The notes under the pieces: generated by a model
Database searches by the model: none
Told to the model about the DNA's origin: nothing
The model's input: only the letters and a program-made list of their open reading frames with translations
NCBI RefSeq assembly: GCF_015841355.1
Contig: NZ_CP064908.1
Location: forward strand, 1,426,001 to 1,490,000
Direction: 5' to 3'
Source: Synechococcus sp. CBW1107
GTDB lineage: Bacteria > Cyanobacteriota > Cyanobacteriia > PCC-6307 > Cyanobiaceae
DNA: 64,000 nucleotides
In this document: positions 10,136 to 20,313 of the stretch, in pieces
Position numbering within the stretch: the stretch's first letter is position 1
How the letters are laid out: each line of letters opens with the position of its first letter
Program-made: the position numbers and the translations under genes

Positions 10136-11944
10136 TCAGCGGCGCGGGGTCAGACAGTAAGGGCACTCCAGCCATTCATCCCTGAGTCCTGCCCCGCAGC
10201 CCTGGCAGGTCAGGGTGGTGAGGGCCTGGGCGCGCCGCTGGGATTCCAGTTCGGTGTCGGTGAGCAGCATCCGCTCCACCTCCTCGAGGGTGGTCTGGCC
10301 GTGGCGCACCAGTTCCAGGCCATAGACCAGCAGGGATTTCATGCCGGTCTCGATCGAAAGATTGCGGATCACGTCGGTGCTGGCGCCCTTGGCGATGGCA
10401 CTGGCGAGGTTGTCGTTGATTCTCAGCACTTCGTAGACGCCGATGCGGCCCTTGTAGCCCCGTCCCTGGCAGACGGGACAGGTGCTGCCGTCGGCCCTGG
10501 GTCCCCGATTGGCTTTGTAGAAGGTGACCGACTGCTCCTGGCTGGCGAAGAGGCCGAAATGGCCCAGCTCTTCCTCCCCTGGGTGGTAGGGCACGCGGCA
10601 CGACTCGCAGACCTTGCGCAGCAGCCGCTGGGAGACGATCCCGATCAGGGAGGCACTCACCATGAAGGGCTCCACGCCAATCTCATTGAGCCTGGCGATG
10701 GCACTGGGGGCGTCGTTGCAGTGCAGGGTCGTGAGCACCAGGTGGCCGGTCAGGGCTGCCTCGATGGCGGTCTTGGCCGTCTCTCCATCGCGGGTTTCCC
10801 CCACCAGCAGCACATCCGGGTCCTGCCGCATGAAGGCCCGCAGGGCGGTGCTGAAGTCGTAGCCCTTGTCGCGGTTCACCTGGGTCTGGGTGATGCCCTT
10901 GAGCATGTACTCGATGGGATCCTCGACGGTGGAGATGTTGATGCCGGGCTCGTTCCGTTCCGAGAGCAACGAATAGAGCGTGGTCGATTTGCCCGACCCG
11001 GTGGGCCCGGTCACCAGCACCATCCCGAAGGGCCTGGCGCCCATCGATCGCACGGTGCTCAGGGCGGCCGGCTCGGTGATCAGCCGCTCGAGGCCCAGAC
11101 GGGTGCTGCTGCTGTCGAGCAGACGCAGCACCACCTTCTCCCCCCAGCGGCCTGGCAGGGTGCTCACCCTCAGTTCGATCGTGCGGCCGCGGAACATCCG
11201 GCGGATGCGGCCGTCCTGGGGCATCCGCCGTTCGGCGATGTCCAGCTCGGCCATGATCTTGAAGCGTGAGGTGACCGCCGGCGCCAGGCTTCTGGGCAGG
11301 TGTTCGACCGGATGCAGCACACCGTCCTGGCGAAAGCGGATCCGCAGCCCGTCCTCCTCCGGCTCCACGTGGATGTCGCTCGATTCCGACTCCATCGCCT
11401 GGATCAGGATGCGGTTCACCAGGCTCACCACCGGTGAGGCGTTGGAGGCTTTGAGGCTGGCCTCAAGATCCAGCTCCTGCTCCTCGGCAGCGGGCGCCTC
11501 CTCCAGGCGGTCCTCCAGGCTCAGACCCTCCAGCAGCGAGAGGCCGTTGGGCTGGGAGGTCAGGGCGGTGTCCTCGCTGGGGCGATGACGCCAGTCAGCC
11601 ATCTTCTGCTGCAGCGCTTCGCTGATCTCCTCCTGCAGCCCCAGACGCAACTCCGGTGTGATGCCGTTGGCCAGCACCGCCTCCTCCAGCTGCCGGCGCT
11701 GCTGTGCCTGCCAGTGGCTGGGGATCGCGATATGGAGCCGCTCTCCCTGGCGCACCAGGGGCAGGGCCACCCACTCCCGCCAGTGCTGGGCGTCAATCCT
11801 GGGGCAGGCCTCAGCGGCCCGCGGATCGGCCAGCTGCAGGTCCGCAGGGAGCAGCAGTTTCTCACCGCTGAGCAGCTCGGCCTCCAGGCGCCGCTGCTGG
11901 AGCGTTTCGGCCGCAGGGACCGGGCGTGTCGCCAAGAGGGTCAT
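10136..11944 (-). CDS. pilB: Type IV pilus assembly ATPase PilB
   Basis: This is the extension motor of the type IV pilus. An N-terminal MshEN-like region ([11 protein letters not shown]) is followed by the GspE core: [17 protein letters not shown], Walker [11 protein letters not shown], Walker [30 protein letters not shown], and a tetracysteine zinc site (CESC...CPVC) before GRIGVYEVL. After the usual end there is an extra C-terminal zinc-ribbon-like tail, CQGCG...CPYC. The start at MTLLATRPV leaves about 100 bases to the divergent grpE; an upstream ATG would overlap grpE. Confidence 0.92.
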   Translation of the reverse strand: MTLLATRPVPAAETLQQRRLEAELLSGEKLLLPADLQLADPRAAEACPRIDAQHWREWVALPLVRQGERLHIAIPSHWQAQQRRQLEEAVLANGITPELRLGLQEEISEALQQKMADWRHRPSEDTALTSQPNGLSLLEGLSLEDRLEEAPAAEEQELDLEASLKASNASPVVSLVNRILIQAMESESSDIHVEPEEDGLRIRFRQDGVLHPVEHLPRSLAPAVTSRFKIMAELDIAERRMPQDGRIRRMFRGRTIELRVSTLPGRWGEKVVLRLLDSSSTRLGLERLITEPAALSTVRSMGARPFGMVLVTGPTGSGKSTTLYSLLSERNEPGINISTVEDPIEYMLKGITQTQVNRDKGYDFSTALRAFMRQDPDVLLVGETRDGETAKTAIEAALTGHLVLTTLHCNDAPSAIARLNEIGVEPFMVSASLIGIVSQRLLRKVCESCRVPYHPGEEELGHFGLFASQEQSVTFYKANRGPRADGSTCPVCQGRGYKGRIGVYEVLRINDNLASAIAKGASTDVIRNLSIETGMKSLLVYGLELVRHGQTTLEEVERMLLTDTELESQRRAQALTTLTCQGCGAGLRDEWLECPYCLTPRR

Positions 11945-12041
11945 GGCCGAGGCCGCAGGGATCAGGTGCGGGCTTCCGCCGCTTGTGGGAGGAGCCCGTC
12001 GACCAGCAACATGTTTAGGACCGATCGGCGTTGCAGTCAGC

Positions 12042-12779
12042 ATGAGCGGCGAAGCCACTCCCTACCCACAGGATCCCTCCGCCTACCCGCAGGATCCCTC
12101 CGCCGGGGCGGAGTCCCTGAAACAGGACCTTGACCCGCTGGGGGGGGACTCTCCGGCCGACACCGGCTCAGCCGAGCCGGCCTCCAGTGATCCGCAGCCC
12201 ACGGCAACGGGGGCCGCGGAGGAGGATGCCGAGTCTGTGACCCAGCGTCTGTCCGCGGAACTCGAGACCCTGCGGCGGGAGCATGAAACGCTGCGCGGTC
12301 AGTACATGCGCATCGCCGCCGACTTCGACAACTTCCGCAAACGCCAGAGCCGTGATCAGGAGGATCTGCGCGTGCAGATCGCCTGCTCCACCCTCAGCGA
12401 GATCCTGCCCGTGGTCGACAACTTCGACCGCGCCCGTCAGCAGCTTGATCCCCAGAGCGAGGAGGCCCTGAGCCTCCACCGCAGCTATCAGGGCCTTTAC
12501 AAGCAGCTGGTGGATGCCTTCAAGCAGCTGGGGGTGACCCCGATGCGGGTGGAGGGTGAACCTTTCGATCCCAACCTGCACGAAGCGGTGCTGCGCGAGC
12601 CCAGTGACCTGGTGAGTGAGGACGTGGTGATCGAGGAACTCCAGCGCGGCTATCAGCTGAACGGGCGCGTGCTGCGCCATGCTCTGGTCAAAGTCTCGAT
12701 GGGACCGGGTCCCGGGGCCTCGGAGGGGGTCGCGCCCCCGGCCCAGGACGGGGCAGCGGGTGGTGAGGAATCCAGCTGA
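12042..12779 (+). CDS. grpE: Nucleotide exchange factor GrpE
   Basis: GrpE is the DnaK nucleotide exchange factor. A long acidic, low-complexity N-terminus begins with two copies of a YPQDPSA repeat encoded by a 21-base DNA repeat. It is followed by the coiled coil and the family segment [15 protein letters not shown], and by the C-terminal beta domain ([30 protein letters not shown]). 245 residues. The TGA stop overlaps the dnaJ ATG (ATGA), indicating translational coupling. Confidence 0.95.
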   Translation: MSGEATPYPQDPSAYPQDPSAGAESLKQDLDPLGGDSPADTGSAEPASSDPQPTATGAAEEDAESVTQRLSAELETLRREHETLRGQYMRIAADFDNFRKRQSRDQEDLRVQIACSTLSEILPVVDNFDRARQQLDPQSEEALSLHRSYQGLYKQLVDAFKQLGVTPMRVEGEPFDPNLHEAVLREPSDLVSEDVVIEELQRGYQLNGRVLRHALVKVSMGPGPGASEGVAPPAQDGAAGGEESS

Positions 12780-13894
12780 TGGCCGAGTACTACGACCTGC
12801 TTGGGGTTTCCCGCGACGCAGACGCCGACACCCTCAAGCGGGCCTACCGACGCCTGGCCCGCCAGTACCACCCCGACATCAACAAGGAGCCCGGCGCGGA
12901 GGAACGCTTCAAGGAGATCGGCCGGGCGTACGAGGTGCTCAGTGACCCCCAGTCACGGGCCCGCTACGACCAGTTCGGAGAAGCGGGTGTCTCCGGAGCC
13001 GGAGCCCCCGACATGGGCGACATGGGAGGGTTCGCCGACCTCTTCGAGACGTTCTTCAGCGGTTTCGGCGGTGCCTCCGCTGGCGCTGGAGCAGGTCCAC
13101 GCCGTCGTGGGCCCCGCCAGGGGGACGACCTTCGCCTGGATCTCAGCATCAGCTTCAACGAGGCGGTCTTCGGCCAGGAGAAGGAGGTGCAGATCCGCCA
13201 CCTGGAAACCTGCGCCACCTGCCAGGGCAGCGGCGCCAAGAGCGGCAGCGGTCCCACCACCTGCGGCACCTGCGGTGGTCAGGGTCAGGTGCGCCGGGCC
13301 ACCCGCACCCCTTTTGGCAGCTTCACCCAGGTGGCCCCCTGTCCCACCTGTGAGGGAACCGGCCAGGTGATCGCCGACCCTTGCGGCGCCTGTGGCGGCC
13401 AGGGGGTCCAGCAGGTGCGCAAGAAGCTGCGGATCACGATTCCCGCCGGTGTCGACTCCGGCACCCGTCTGCGCGTGGCCGGCGAGGGCAATGCCGGCCA
13501 GCGTGGCGGCCCAGCGGGTGATCTCTACGTGTACCTGTTCGTTCAGGCCCACGACAAACTGCGCCGCGACGGCATCCACATCCACTCCGATGTGGCGGTG
13601 AACTATCTCCAGGCGATCCTCGGCGACACGATCGAGGTGGACACGGTGGATGGGCCAGCCACCCTGGAGATACCCGCGGGCACGCAACCCGGCACCACCC
13701 TCACCCTCACGGGCAAGGGCGTTCCCAAGCTGGGCAACCCGGTGGCGCGGGGCAACCACCACGTCACCGTGAAGGTGCAGCTGCCCACGAAGCTCAGCAG
13801 CCATGAGCGCGAGCTGCTCGAGCAGCTGGCCGGGCATCATTCCACCAAGGATCATCCCCACAAGAGCGGCCTGTTCGGCGGGCTGTTCGGTTAG
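12779..13894 (+). CDS. dnaJ: Chaperone DnaJ (type I Hsp40)
   Basis: DnaJ is the co-chaperone that delivers clients to DnaK and stimulates its ATPase. The J domain with the HPD tripeptide (YHPDIN) is followed by a Gly/Phe-rich linker. Four CxxCxGxG zinc repeats follow ([32 protein letters not shown]), then the client-binding C-terminal domains. At 371 residues it has the usual length. It is coupled to grpE by an ATGA overlap. Confidence 0.96.
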   Translation: MAEYYDLLGVSRDADADTLKRAYRRLARQYHPDINKEPGAEERFKEIGRAYEVLSDPQSRARYDQFGEAGVSGAGAPDMGDMGGFADLFETFFSGFGGASAGAGAGPRRRGPRQGDDLRLDLSISFNEAVFGQEKEVQIRHLETCATCQGSGAKSGSGPTTCGTCGGQGQVRRATRTPFGSFTQVAPCPTCEGTGQVIADPCGACGGQGVQQVRKKLRITIPAGVDSGTRLRVAGEGNAGQRGGPAGDLYVYLFVQAHDKLRRDGIHIHSDVAVNYLQAILGDTIEVDTVDGPATLEIPAGTQPGTTLTLTGKGVPKLGNPVARGNHHVTVKVQLPTKLSSHERELLEQLAGHHSTKDHPHKSGLFGGLFG

Positions 13895-13909
13895 CGCCAT
13901 GGCCCGCCT

Positions 13910-14203
13910 GTGACCAGCAGCCCTCCCTCGGGGACTCCGCCCGCGGAACCCAGCCTGCGGCTCGATCTGCGCGGCACCCCCTGTCCCCTCAACTTCATCC
14001 GCAGCCGACTGGCACTCGAGACGATCGCGGCGGGTGAATGGCTGCTGCTCGATCTCGATGCCGGTGAACCCGAGTTGATGGTGGCCGAGGGCCTGCGCCA
14101 GGACGGACACCTGGTCGAGCGGGGATCCGGGACCATCCCCGAACCACAGGATTCGGCTGGCCGGGAGGGGGTCCGCCTGTGGATCCGCCGCCATGGGGAC
14201 TGA
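13910..14203 (+). CDS. TusA-family sulfurtransferase-like protein
   Basis: A small protein of 97 residues with the TusA-type motif LDLRGTPCPLNFIR. The Cys in the CP dipeptide is the sulfur carrier in TusA proteins; the actual partner here is not known. The start is a GTG, because the ATG 11 bases upstream is in a different frame and stops at once. It follows dnaJ after 15 bases and overlaps the rsgA start by 11, so it is likely co-transcribed with them. Confidence 0.8.
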   Translation: MTSSPPSGTPPAEPSLRLDLRGTPCPLNFIRSRLALETIAAGEWLLLDLDAGEPELMVAEGLRQDGHLVERGSGTIPEPQDSAGREGVRLWIRRHGD

Positions 14204-15194
14204 GACCGAGGCCAGGCCTGTCGGGGGCAAGGCGATGGTCAGGGGCCTGGTCACCGCGATTCAGGCCAACTTCTGCCTGGTGAGCCTGGAGATCCCTGGC
14301 CCCGGTGGACTGGATCAGCTGCTCTGCACCCGGCGCAGCCGGCTGGGTCAGGCCGGTGCTCGCATCCACGTGGGCGATCGGGTGGGGCTGGAGGGCATCG
14401 ACTGGCCTGCCGGTCGAGCCGCCGTGGGAGATCTGCTCCCGCGCACCAGCCTGCTGGGCCGCCCACCGGTGGCCAACTGTGACTTGATCGTGGTGGTCAT
14501 CGCGATGGCCGATCCGGCCCCGGATCCGGAGCAACTCAGCCGTTTTCTGCTCACAGCCGAACACAGCGGTCAGCCGGTGCAGGTGGTCTTCTCCAAGGTG
14601 GATCTGGTCCCGCCCGATCAGCTCGACTGCTGGCGGCAACGGCTGAGGAGCTGGGGCTATGACCCGATCGCGGTCAGCACAGCCACCGGTGAGGGATTGG
14701 CCGTCCTCAGGGACCGGCTCGCCCGGCCCGGAATCGCCGTGGTCTGTGGTCCGTCCGGGGTGGGCAAGAGCAGCCTGCTCAATGCTCTGGTGCCTGCCCT
14801 GGCCCTGCGGGTCGGCAGCGTGTCGGGTCGGCTCAGGCGCGGACGCCACACCACCCGGCATGTGGAGCTCTTCCCCCTGGCCCCCGGGGCACTGATCGCC
14901 GACACCCCTGGCTTCAACCGGCCTGAGCTGCCCCGCGATCCCGCTGTTCTGCCGGCCCTGTTTCCGGAGATCGCCTCAGCCCTGCTGGAAGGGCCCTGCC
15001 GCTTCAGCAACTGCCAGCACCGAGGTGATCCCGGTTGCCGGGTGGGCACCACCTGGGAGCGCTACCCCTACTACGCCGAGGGCCTGGCGGAGTTGCTGCA
15101 GGCCAGCGCCGCAGCTCAGGAAACCCGCTCCCAGCGGCCCCCCAGCGGGTCTTCCCGTCGCCGTCAGCGTCAGCAGGCGCCTGATCTGGGCTGA
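14193..15194 (+). CDS. rsgA: Ribosome small-subunit biogenesis GTPase RsgA
   Basis: RsgA is a circularly permuted GTPase that checks 30S subunit maturation. After an OB-fold N-terminus, the G4 motif SKVDL precedes the P-loop GPSGVGKSSLLN, showing the permutation. G3 is seen as DTPGF, and the C-terminal zinc knuckle as CRFSNCQHRGDPGC. 333 residues, a typical length. The basic tail after residue 310 is probably disordered. Confidence 0.94.
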   Translation: MGTETEARPVGGKAMVRGLVTAIQANFCLVSLEIPGPGGLDQLLCTRRSRLGQAGARIHVGDRVGLEGIDWPAGRAAVGDLLPRTSLLGRPPVANCDLIVVVIAMADPAPDPEQLSRFLLTAEHSGQPVQVVFSKVDLVPPDQLDCWRQRLRSWGYDPIAVSTATGEGLAVLRDRLARPGIAVVCGPSGVGKSSLLNALVPALALRVGSVSGRLRRGRHTTRHVELFPLAPGALIADTPGFNRPELPRDPAVLPALFPEIASALLEGPCRFSNCQHRGDPGCRVGTTWERYPYYAEGLAELLQASAAAQETRSQRPPSGSSRRRQRQQAPDLG

Positions 15195-15224
15195 CGTGAC
15201 GGAAAGCCAGGGCCACCGGGGGCC

Positions 15225-15560
15225 TCATCCCCCCAGACCGGGCAGGTTCAGGCCACCGGTGAGTTCCTCCATCCGCTCCTTCATCGTGCCGGTGGAGATG
15301 TCGTAGGCGGCTTTCAGGGCCTCGAGGGTGGCGGCTTCGGCGGCCTCGGTGCCATCAGCCAGCAGTTCGGGGGAGAGGCGCACCTTGAGCGGTTGCTGGT
15401 TGCCCGTCAGCCAGACGCTGGCCCGGCCATCGGCGCTGCTTCCTTCCAGTTCCATGGCGTCGAGCTCGTCCTGGAGCTTCTGGGCATCCTGCTGGATCTG
15501 CTGGGCCTTGCGGAAAGCTTCGGTCAGCTGTCCGAAGTTGGGGAGTCCGAAGCCGGCCAT
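15225..15560 (-). CDS. ebfC: YbaB/EbfC family nucleoid-associated protein
   Basis: A small DNA-binding dimer of the YbaB/EbfC family (111 residues). It has an N-terminal helix ([19 protein letters not shown]), a central beta sheet ([20 protein letters not shown]) and a C-terminal helix ending in a glycine/leucine-rich tail. It is convergent with rsgA and lies just downstream of murB on the minus strand, an order I recall from picocyanobacteria. Confidence 0.88.
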   Translation of the reverse strand: MAGFGLPNFGQLTEAFRKAQQIQQDAQKLQDELDAMELEGSSADGRASVWLTGNQQPLKVRLSPELLADGTEAAEAATLEALKAAYDISTGTMKERMEELTGGLNLPGLGG

Positions 15561-15607
15561 GCAGGAATCAAGAGCGCCGGTTCAGGCTACGGCCTCCCCT
15601 TCGACGC

Positions 15608-16540
15608 TCAGGCTCCTCGCCCGGCTGGCTGGCGCCGGGATCTGAAATCCCCCAGACGCTTCACCTCGGTTTGGAGCTCAAGGCCGTGGGCGCTGAAGAC
15701 CCGCTGCTGGACCAGCTGGATCAGCTGGTCGATGTCATCGGCGCTGGCGCCGCCGGTGTTGACGATGAAGTTGGCGTGAATCGGCGAGACCATGGCTCCT
15801 CCGATCGCCAGCCCCTTGAGGCCGAGCTGCTCGATCAACTGACCGGCCTTACGGGGCTCGGGGTTGCGGAAGACGCTGCCGCAGCTGGGCTGCTGGTAGG
15901 GCTGGCTGCTGGTGCGGCTCGAGAGATTGGCGCTGGTGCGCCGGCTGATCTCAGCGGGATCATGGCCCGAGCTGAGGCGGAACCGGGCCGAGAGCACCAG
16001 CAGATGGTCCTGCTGCAGCCGGCTGTGGCGGTAGGCGAACTCCAGCTCGCTGGCCTGCAGCACGAAGGGGCCACCCTCGCCGTTGGGATCGACCACCGTG
16101 ACCTCCTGGAGCCAGTCCGCCGTGCATCCCCCCTGGGCGCCAGCGTTCATCACCGCGGCACCGCCCACGGTGCCGGGGATTCCCACAGCCCACTCCAGAC
16201 CGCTCAGCCCAGCCCGGGCCGCCTTGCGAGCCAGGGTCGGGATCGGTTCCCCGGCCTGGGCTTCCACCAGCCCCGTGGCCGCATCGATCACGCTGCCCTG
16301 CAGCCTGCGGTTGCAGAGGGTGAGCCCCTCGAGTCCACCGTCGCTGATCAGCAGGTTCGAGCCGGCTCCGATCAGTCGCAGGGGAAGGGTTTCGGCCCGG
16401 GCCCATCGGACGAGGGTCATCAGTTCGTCACGGCTGGCCGGCTCCGCGAACCATTCAGCCGGTCCTCCCACCTTCCAGGTGGTGTAGTCGGCCAGGCTCA
16501 CCTGGCTCAGGGCAGGCTCGTGAGCCGGGGTCAGGGGCAC
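15608..16540 (-). CDS. murB: UDP-N-acetylenolpyruvoylglucosamine reductase
   Basis: MurB is a flavoenzyme that reduces UDP-GlcNAc-enolpyruvate to UDP-MurNAc in peptidoglycan synthesis. Visible are TTWKVGGPA, the FAD-binding [29 protein letters not shown], the catalytic-serine segment CGSVFRNP and the final HANFIVN. 310 residues. The start is a GTG only 3 bases after the murC stop, so murC and murB form one minus-strand operon. Confidence 0.95.
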   Translation of the reverse strand: MPLTPAHEPALSQVSLADYTTWKVGGPAEWFAEPASRDELMTLVRWARAETLPLRLIGAGSNLLISDGGLEGLTLCNRRLQGSVIDAATGLVEAQAGEPIPTLARKAARAGLSGLEWAVGIPGTVGGAAVMNAGAQGGCTADWLQEVTVVDPNGEGGPFVLQASELEFAYRHSRLQQDHLLVLSARFRLSSGHDPAEISRRTSANLSSRTSSQPYQQPSCGSVFRNPEPRKAGQLIEQLGLKGLAIGGAMVSPIHANFIVNTGGASADDIDQLIQLVQQRVFSAHGLELQTEVKRLGDFRSRRQPAGRGA

Positions 16541-16543
16541 GGC

Positions 16544-18019
16544 TCAGGCGGCCAGACGGGCGGCGGGCGCATCGGGCGCATCGGGGGGCATCAGCTCGGC
16601 GAGGGCCTGGAGTCGAGACCAGAGGCCGTTCACATCGCCCGCCCCCATCACCAGCACCAGATCACCGGGCTGGCTGCGGCGCACCACCTGTTCAGCCAGC
16701 TGGTCCAAGGTGCCACTCACCTTCAGAGGCAGGTCAGGGCGGAGTTGCTGCAGGCGATCGGCCAGGGCCTGACTGTCGACACCGGCAATGGGCACTTCTC
16801 CGGCGGCGTAGAGCGGAGCCAGCAGCACCGTGTCGGCGAGAGTGAGGGCAGCGGCGAAAGCATCCAGGAATTCGGCGGTGCGGCTGAAGCGGTGCGGCTG
16901 GAACACGGCCACCAGTCGTTGGGGCACGTCCGGCAGAGGGCTGCGGCCGCTGGTCACCATCAGACGCGCCATGCGCAGAGTGGCCTCCACCTCGCTGGGG
17001 TGGTGGGCGTAGTCGTCGACCACCTGGCGGCCTGCCCAGCGGCCCCGGTAGTCGAAACGGCGACCGGGGGAGCGAAGGGTTCGCATCGCCGTGGCCAGGG
17101 CGCCGAAGGGGACGCCCTCCAGGCGGCAGGCGGCGAGGGCGGCGGTGGCATTGCTGAGGTTGTGGCGGCCGGGCAGGGGGAGGCTGAAGCGCCCCACCAG
17201 CTCTCCCTGTTCGTAGAAGTCGGCGATGGTGCCTTCGCCGTGCTCCTCCACCGCCAGGGCGGCGAACTCCACTCCCTCGCTGCGCTCGATCGACCACCAG
17301 GCTGCGGGTTGGAAATGCTGGCGCAGCACGGGACAGTCGGCATTGGCGAGCAGGGATCCGCAGCCGGCCGCGAAGCGCTGGAGCGTCTGGATCAGAGCGT
17401 CGAGGTCGGGGTAGTGATCGGTGTGGTCGAGCTCCAGGTTGGTGATCAATCCGAGACTGGATCTGAATTTCACCAGGGAGCCATCAGATTCATCGGCCTC
17501 GGCCACCAGCACCCGGCCGCGGCCACTGCGGGCATTGCTCTGAAACACGGGCACGATGCCACCGATCACGGCGGTGGGGTCCTGGTCGGTGGCCGCCAGC
17601 AGAGTGGCGATCAGCGTGCTGGTGGTGGTCTTGCCGTGGCTGCCGGCCACGGCGATCGAGGGCTGTGCGTTGATCAGGGCTGCCAGCACGTCGGAGCGGT
17701 GGCAGATGGTCAGGCCGGCTTCTCGGGCTGCCATCAGCTCGGGATTGGCCGCCGGCACCGCCGTACTGATCACCACCAGCGCCGGGGTGTCGCCATCGCT
17801 GTTCAGGGACGCGATCGTTTCGGCGTCCTGGTGGGCAAACACCCGCACCCCACGTCGGCGCAGGGACTCGAGCACGGGACTCTCACGCGGGTCGGATCCG
17901 CTCACCTGAAAACCGCGGTCGGCCAGGATTCCGGCCAGTGCCGACATCCCAATGCCGCCGACCCCGATGAAGTGAAGGGGGGCCCGGTGGTCGAGCAGCG
18001 GTGCCAAATGCGTCTCCAT
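16544..18019 (-). CDS. murC: UDP-N-acetylmuramate--L-alanine ligase
   Basis: MurC is an ATP-dependent ligase that adds the first amino acid of the peptidoglycan stem. The N-terminal Rossmann motif is [14 protein letters not shown]. The central ATP site is [12 protein letters not shown], followed by [10 protein letters not shown] and the C-terminal domain with DYAHHPSEV. 491 residues, a normal length. It is transcribed divergently from gap2. Confidence 0.95.
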   Translation of the reverse strand: METHLAPLLDHRAPLHFIGVGGIGMSALAGILADRGFQVSGSDPRESPVLESLRRRGVRVFAHQDAETIASLNSDGDTPALVVISTAVPAANPELMAAREAGLTICHRSDVLAALINAQPSIAVAGSHGKTTTSTLIATLLAATDQDPTAVIGGIVPVFQSNARSGRGRVLVAEADESDGSLVKFRSSLGLITNLELDHTDHYPDLDALIQTLQRFAAGCGSLLANADCPVLRQHFQPAAWWSIERSEGVEFAALAVEEHGEGTIADFYEQGELVGRFSLPLPGRHNLSNATAALAACRLEGVPFGALATAMRTLRSPGRRFDYRGRWAGRQVVDDYAHHPSEVEATLRMARLMVTSGRSPLPDVPQRLVAVFQPHRFSRTAEFLDAFAAALTLADTVLLAPLYAAGEVPIAGVDSQALADRLQQLRPDLPLKVSGTLDQLAEQVVRRSQPGDLVLVMGAGDVNGLWSRLQALAELMPPDAPDAPAARLAA

Positions 18020-18134
18020 GCGGACCCGAAGGTAGGTGTTGACGCTGCGCTTGTCTCTCCCCTTTTAACGCTTGTTTGGCTCCGCGAAAGGTTCAGCGGC
18101 TGGAGCGGCTCCTGGAGGGGGGAGACCATTTCTG

Positions 18135-18140
18135 TATGAT
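18135..18140 (+). promoter_or_regulatory. Possible -10 element for gap2
   Basis: TATGAT preceded directly by TG lies 43 bases before the gap2 start codon. It resembles an extended -10 box. No convincing -35 box is visible at the normal distance, so this is only a candidate. Confidence 0.3.
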
Positions 18141-18183
18141 CGGCAGTCAAACTCCCCTTGTCAACGGGTTTCCCGTTCCTGCC

Positions 18184-19206
18184 ATGACCCTGCGCGTTGC
18201 GATCAATGGATTCGGCCGGATCGGTCGCAACTTCATGCGTTGTTGGCTCAGCCGTGGCGAAAACACCGGGATCGAGGTGGTCGGCTTGAACGACACTTCC
18301 GATCCACGCACCAATGCCCATCTGCTCGAGTACGACTCGATGCTGGGCAGGATTCGTGACACCGTGGTGGGTTACACCGATGACACGATCACGGTCAACG
18401 GTAAGCCGATCAAATGTTTTTCCGACCGTAATCCGCTCAACCTTCCCTGGAAGGACTGGGGGGTCGATCTGGTCATTGAAGCCACGGGCGTCTTCATTGA
18501 CACCGAAGGTGCCGGCAAGCACCTCAAAGCTGGCGCCAGCAAGGTGCTGATCACGGCTCCTGGCAAGGGTGACGGCATCGGAACCTTCGTCGTCGGGGTC
18601 AACGACGATCAGTACCGTCACGACGACTTTGACGTGATCAGCAACGCCAGCTGCACCACCAACTGCATGGCGCCCCTGGTCAAGGTTCTGGATCAGGCCT
18701 TCGGCATCGTCAAGGGCACGATGACCACCACCCACAGCTACACCGGTGACCAGCGCATTCTTGATGCCAGCCACCGCGATCTTCGCCGCGCCCGTGCCGC
18801 CGCCATCAACATCGTCCCCACCTCCACCGGTGCCGCCAAGGCCGTCGCTCTGGTGTATCCGCCGATGAAGGGCAAGCTGAACGGCATCGCCATGCGCGTG
18901 CCCACTCCCAACGTCTCTGTGGTCGACCTGGTGATCGAAGTGAGCCGCGGCACCACCCGTGAGGAGGTCAACGCCGTGCTCAAGGAAGCCTCGGAGAACG
19001 GCATGAAGGGCATCATCAAATACTCCGATCTGCCGCTGGTGTCCTCCGACCATGCCGGTACGGATGAATCCACGATCGTGGATGCCGATCTCACCCTGGT
19101 GATGGGCGACAACATGGTCAAGGTGATCTCCTGGTACGACAACGAGTGGGGCTACAGCCAGCGGGTGGTCGATCTGGCCGAGCTGGTGGCCAAGAACTGG
19201 AAGTGA
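18184..19206 (+). CDS. gap2: Glyceraldehyde-3-phosphate dehydrogenase, Calvin-cycle type
   Basis: The enzyme converts 1,3-bisphosphoglycerate to glyceraldehyde-3-phosphate, in cyanobacteria mainly in the Calvin cycle with NADPH or NADH. The protein opens with [13 protein letters not shown]. It carries the active site [12 protein letters not shown], the THSYTGDQR motif and [16 protein letters not shown]. 340 residues from the ATG at MTLRVAING; upstream in-frame extension is not conserved. The gene ends at a clear intrinsic terminator. Gap2 rather than Gap1 is inferred from sequence character and from the neighbourhood. Confidence 0.94.
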   Translation: MTLRVAINGFGRIGRNFMRCWLSRGENTGIEVVGLNDTSDPRTNAHLLEYDSMLGRIRDTVVGYTDDTITVNGKPIKCFSDRNPLNLPWKDWGVDLVIEATGVFIDTEGAGKHLKAGASKVLITAPGKGDGIGTFVVGVNDDQYRHDDFDVISNASCTTNCMAPLVKVLDQAFGIVKGTMTTTHSYTGDQRILDASHRDLRRARAAAINIVPTSTGAAKAVALVYPPMKGKLNGIAMRVPTPNVSVVDLVIEVSRGTTREEVNAVLKEASENGMKGIIKYSDLPLVSSDHAGTDESTIVDADLTLVMGDNMVKVISWYDNEWGYSQRVVDLAELVAKNWK

Positions 19207-19241
19207 GGTCTGCTCCCTGTCCCTGAGCTCGGAGTGTCGGG

Positions 19242-19268
19242 GCCGTCCTGGCTGCAGGGCGGCTTTTT
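19242..19268 (+). terminator. Intrinsic terminator after gap2
   Basis: GCCGTCCTG and CAGGGCGGC pair as a 9-bp stem with one G-T wobble around a 4-base loop, followed by five Ts. It stands between the convergent gap2 and thiL genes. Confidence 0.85.
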
Positions 19269-19287
19269 CATGGTCCAGCGCCAGGGA

Positions 19288-20313
19288 TCAGTGAAAATGT
19301 GTGAAGCCTCGGCCCACGTCCGCCAGGGGTGAACCGTCACCGGCCCAGCGCAGAATCCCCGAGCCCGGGGTCAGTGATCCGATCCGGCGGCTCCCGGGCA
19401 GGGACCGGATCAGCTCCCGGGCCCAGCCTGGATCGAGGGCCAGCACCAGTTCGAAATCTTCACCGCCGTTCAGGCACCAGGTTTCGGCGACGGCCAGGGC
19501 CGCCATCTCCGGGTCGATCGGAAGGTCCCGGCGCTCCAGGAGAGCGTCGCATCCGCTCCCCTCGGTCAGGGTCTTCAGCGCCGCTGCCAGCCCATCGCTG
19601 CTGTCGGTGCCAGCCACTCTCCAGGGGCTGCCCACAGGCCTGCATGAGGCCAGCGCCGCAACCGCATCCAACCGGGGCCGCGGCCTGCGGTGCGCCTGAA
19701 CAGCTCGCTCCAGCAGGGCTGCGCCCGCCAGGCGCCAGTCGGCAGCCGGCGGTGAGGACGGCATCTCGTCCAGCAGAGCCGCGAGGCCCAGCCGGCTGAG
19801 GCCATGGGGTCCCGTGCTCACCAGGGCATCACCGGGGTGACCATCCCGGCGCCGGATCGGCCCGTCCGCTCCGAGCCGCCCCAGGGCTGTGACAGCAAGA
19901 AGCCGCTGGCCGCCGCCGCTGCAATCGCCCCCCAGCAGCGTGCCGCCGTAGCACCCCAAAGCAGCGCTGAGTCCGCGGTACACCCCCTCCACCCAGGCCC
20001 AGGGGGTGGCCGCGGGGGCCACGAGGGCCACCGTCAGCCCCAGCACCTCCCGGCAGCCCATGGCCGCGAGGTCCGAGAGGTTGGCCGCCGCCGCCCGCCA
20101 GCCCACATCGTCGGCGGCCATGGTGGAGTCGCTGAAATGAACTCCCTCCACCAGCACGTCGGTGTTGACCACCAGTGACCGCTCCGAGGGGCCATCCAGC
20201 AGAGCGGCATCATCGGTGAACTGTCCGGGGGGAGCGAAGGCTCCGAGCCGCTCGATCAGCTCCCATTCACCCAGGTCGGCGAGGGTCGGCGCCAGGCCTG
20301 AGCCCTCAGCCAT
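19288..20313 (-). CDS. thiL: Thiamine-monophosphate kinase
   Basis: ThiL phosphorylates thiamine monophosphate to the active diphosphate. The N-terminal part shows DDAALLD, NTDVLVEGVHF and the AAANLSDLAAMG motif; GGDCSGG follows, and a C-terminal GGEDFELVLAL. The start MAEGSGLAPT gives 341 residues. Its first 8 bases overlap the end of the upstream cyclophilin gene, so the two are likely co-transcribed. Confidence 0.92.
   Translation of the reverse strand: MAEGSGLAPTLADLGEWELIERLGAFAPPGQFTDDAALLDGPSERSLVVNTDVLVEGVHFSDSTMAADDVGWRAAAANLSDLAAMGCREVLGLTVALVAPAATPWAWVEGVYRGLSAALGCYGGTLLGGDCSGGGQRLLAVTALGRLGADGPIRRRDGHPGDALVSTGPHGLSRLGLAALLDEMPSSPPAADWRLAGAALLERAVQAHRRPRPRLDAVAALASCRPVGSPWRVAGTDSSDGLAAALKTLTEGSGCDALLERRDLPIDPEMAALAVAETWCLNGGEDFELVLALDPGWARELIRSLPGSRRIGSLTPGSGILRWAGDGSPLADVGRGFTHFH

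Noticed and set aside
15671-18139. Very long open frame on the plus strand (822 codons)
   Set aside because: It is antisense to murB and murC in a high-GC region, has no domain, and is rich in His/Gln/Gly as expected for a shadow frame.
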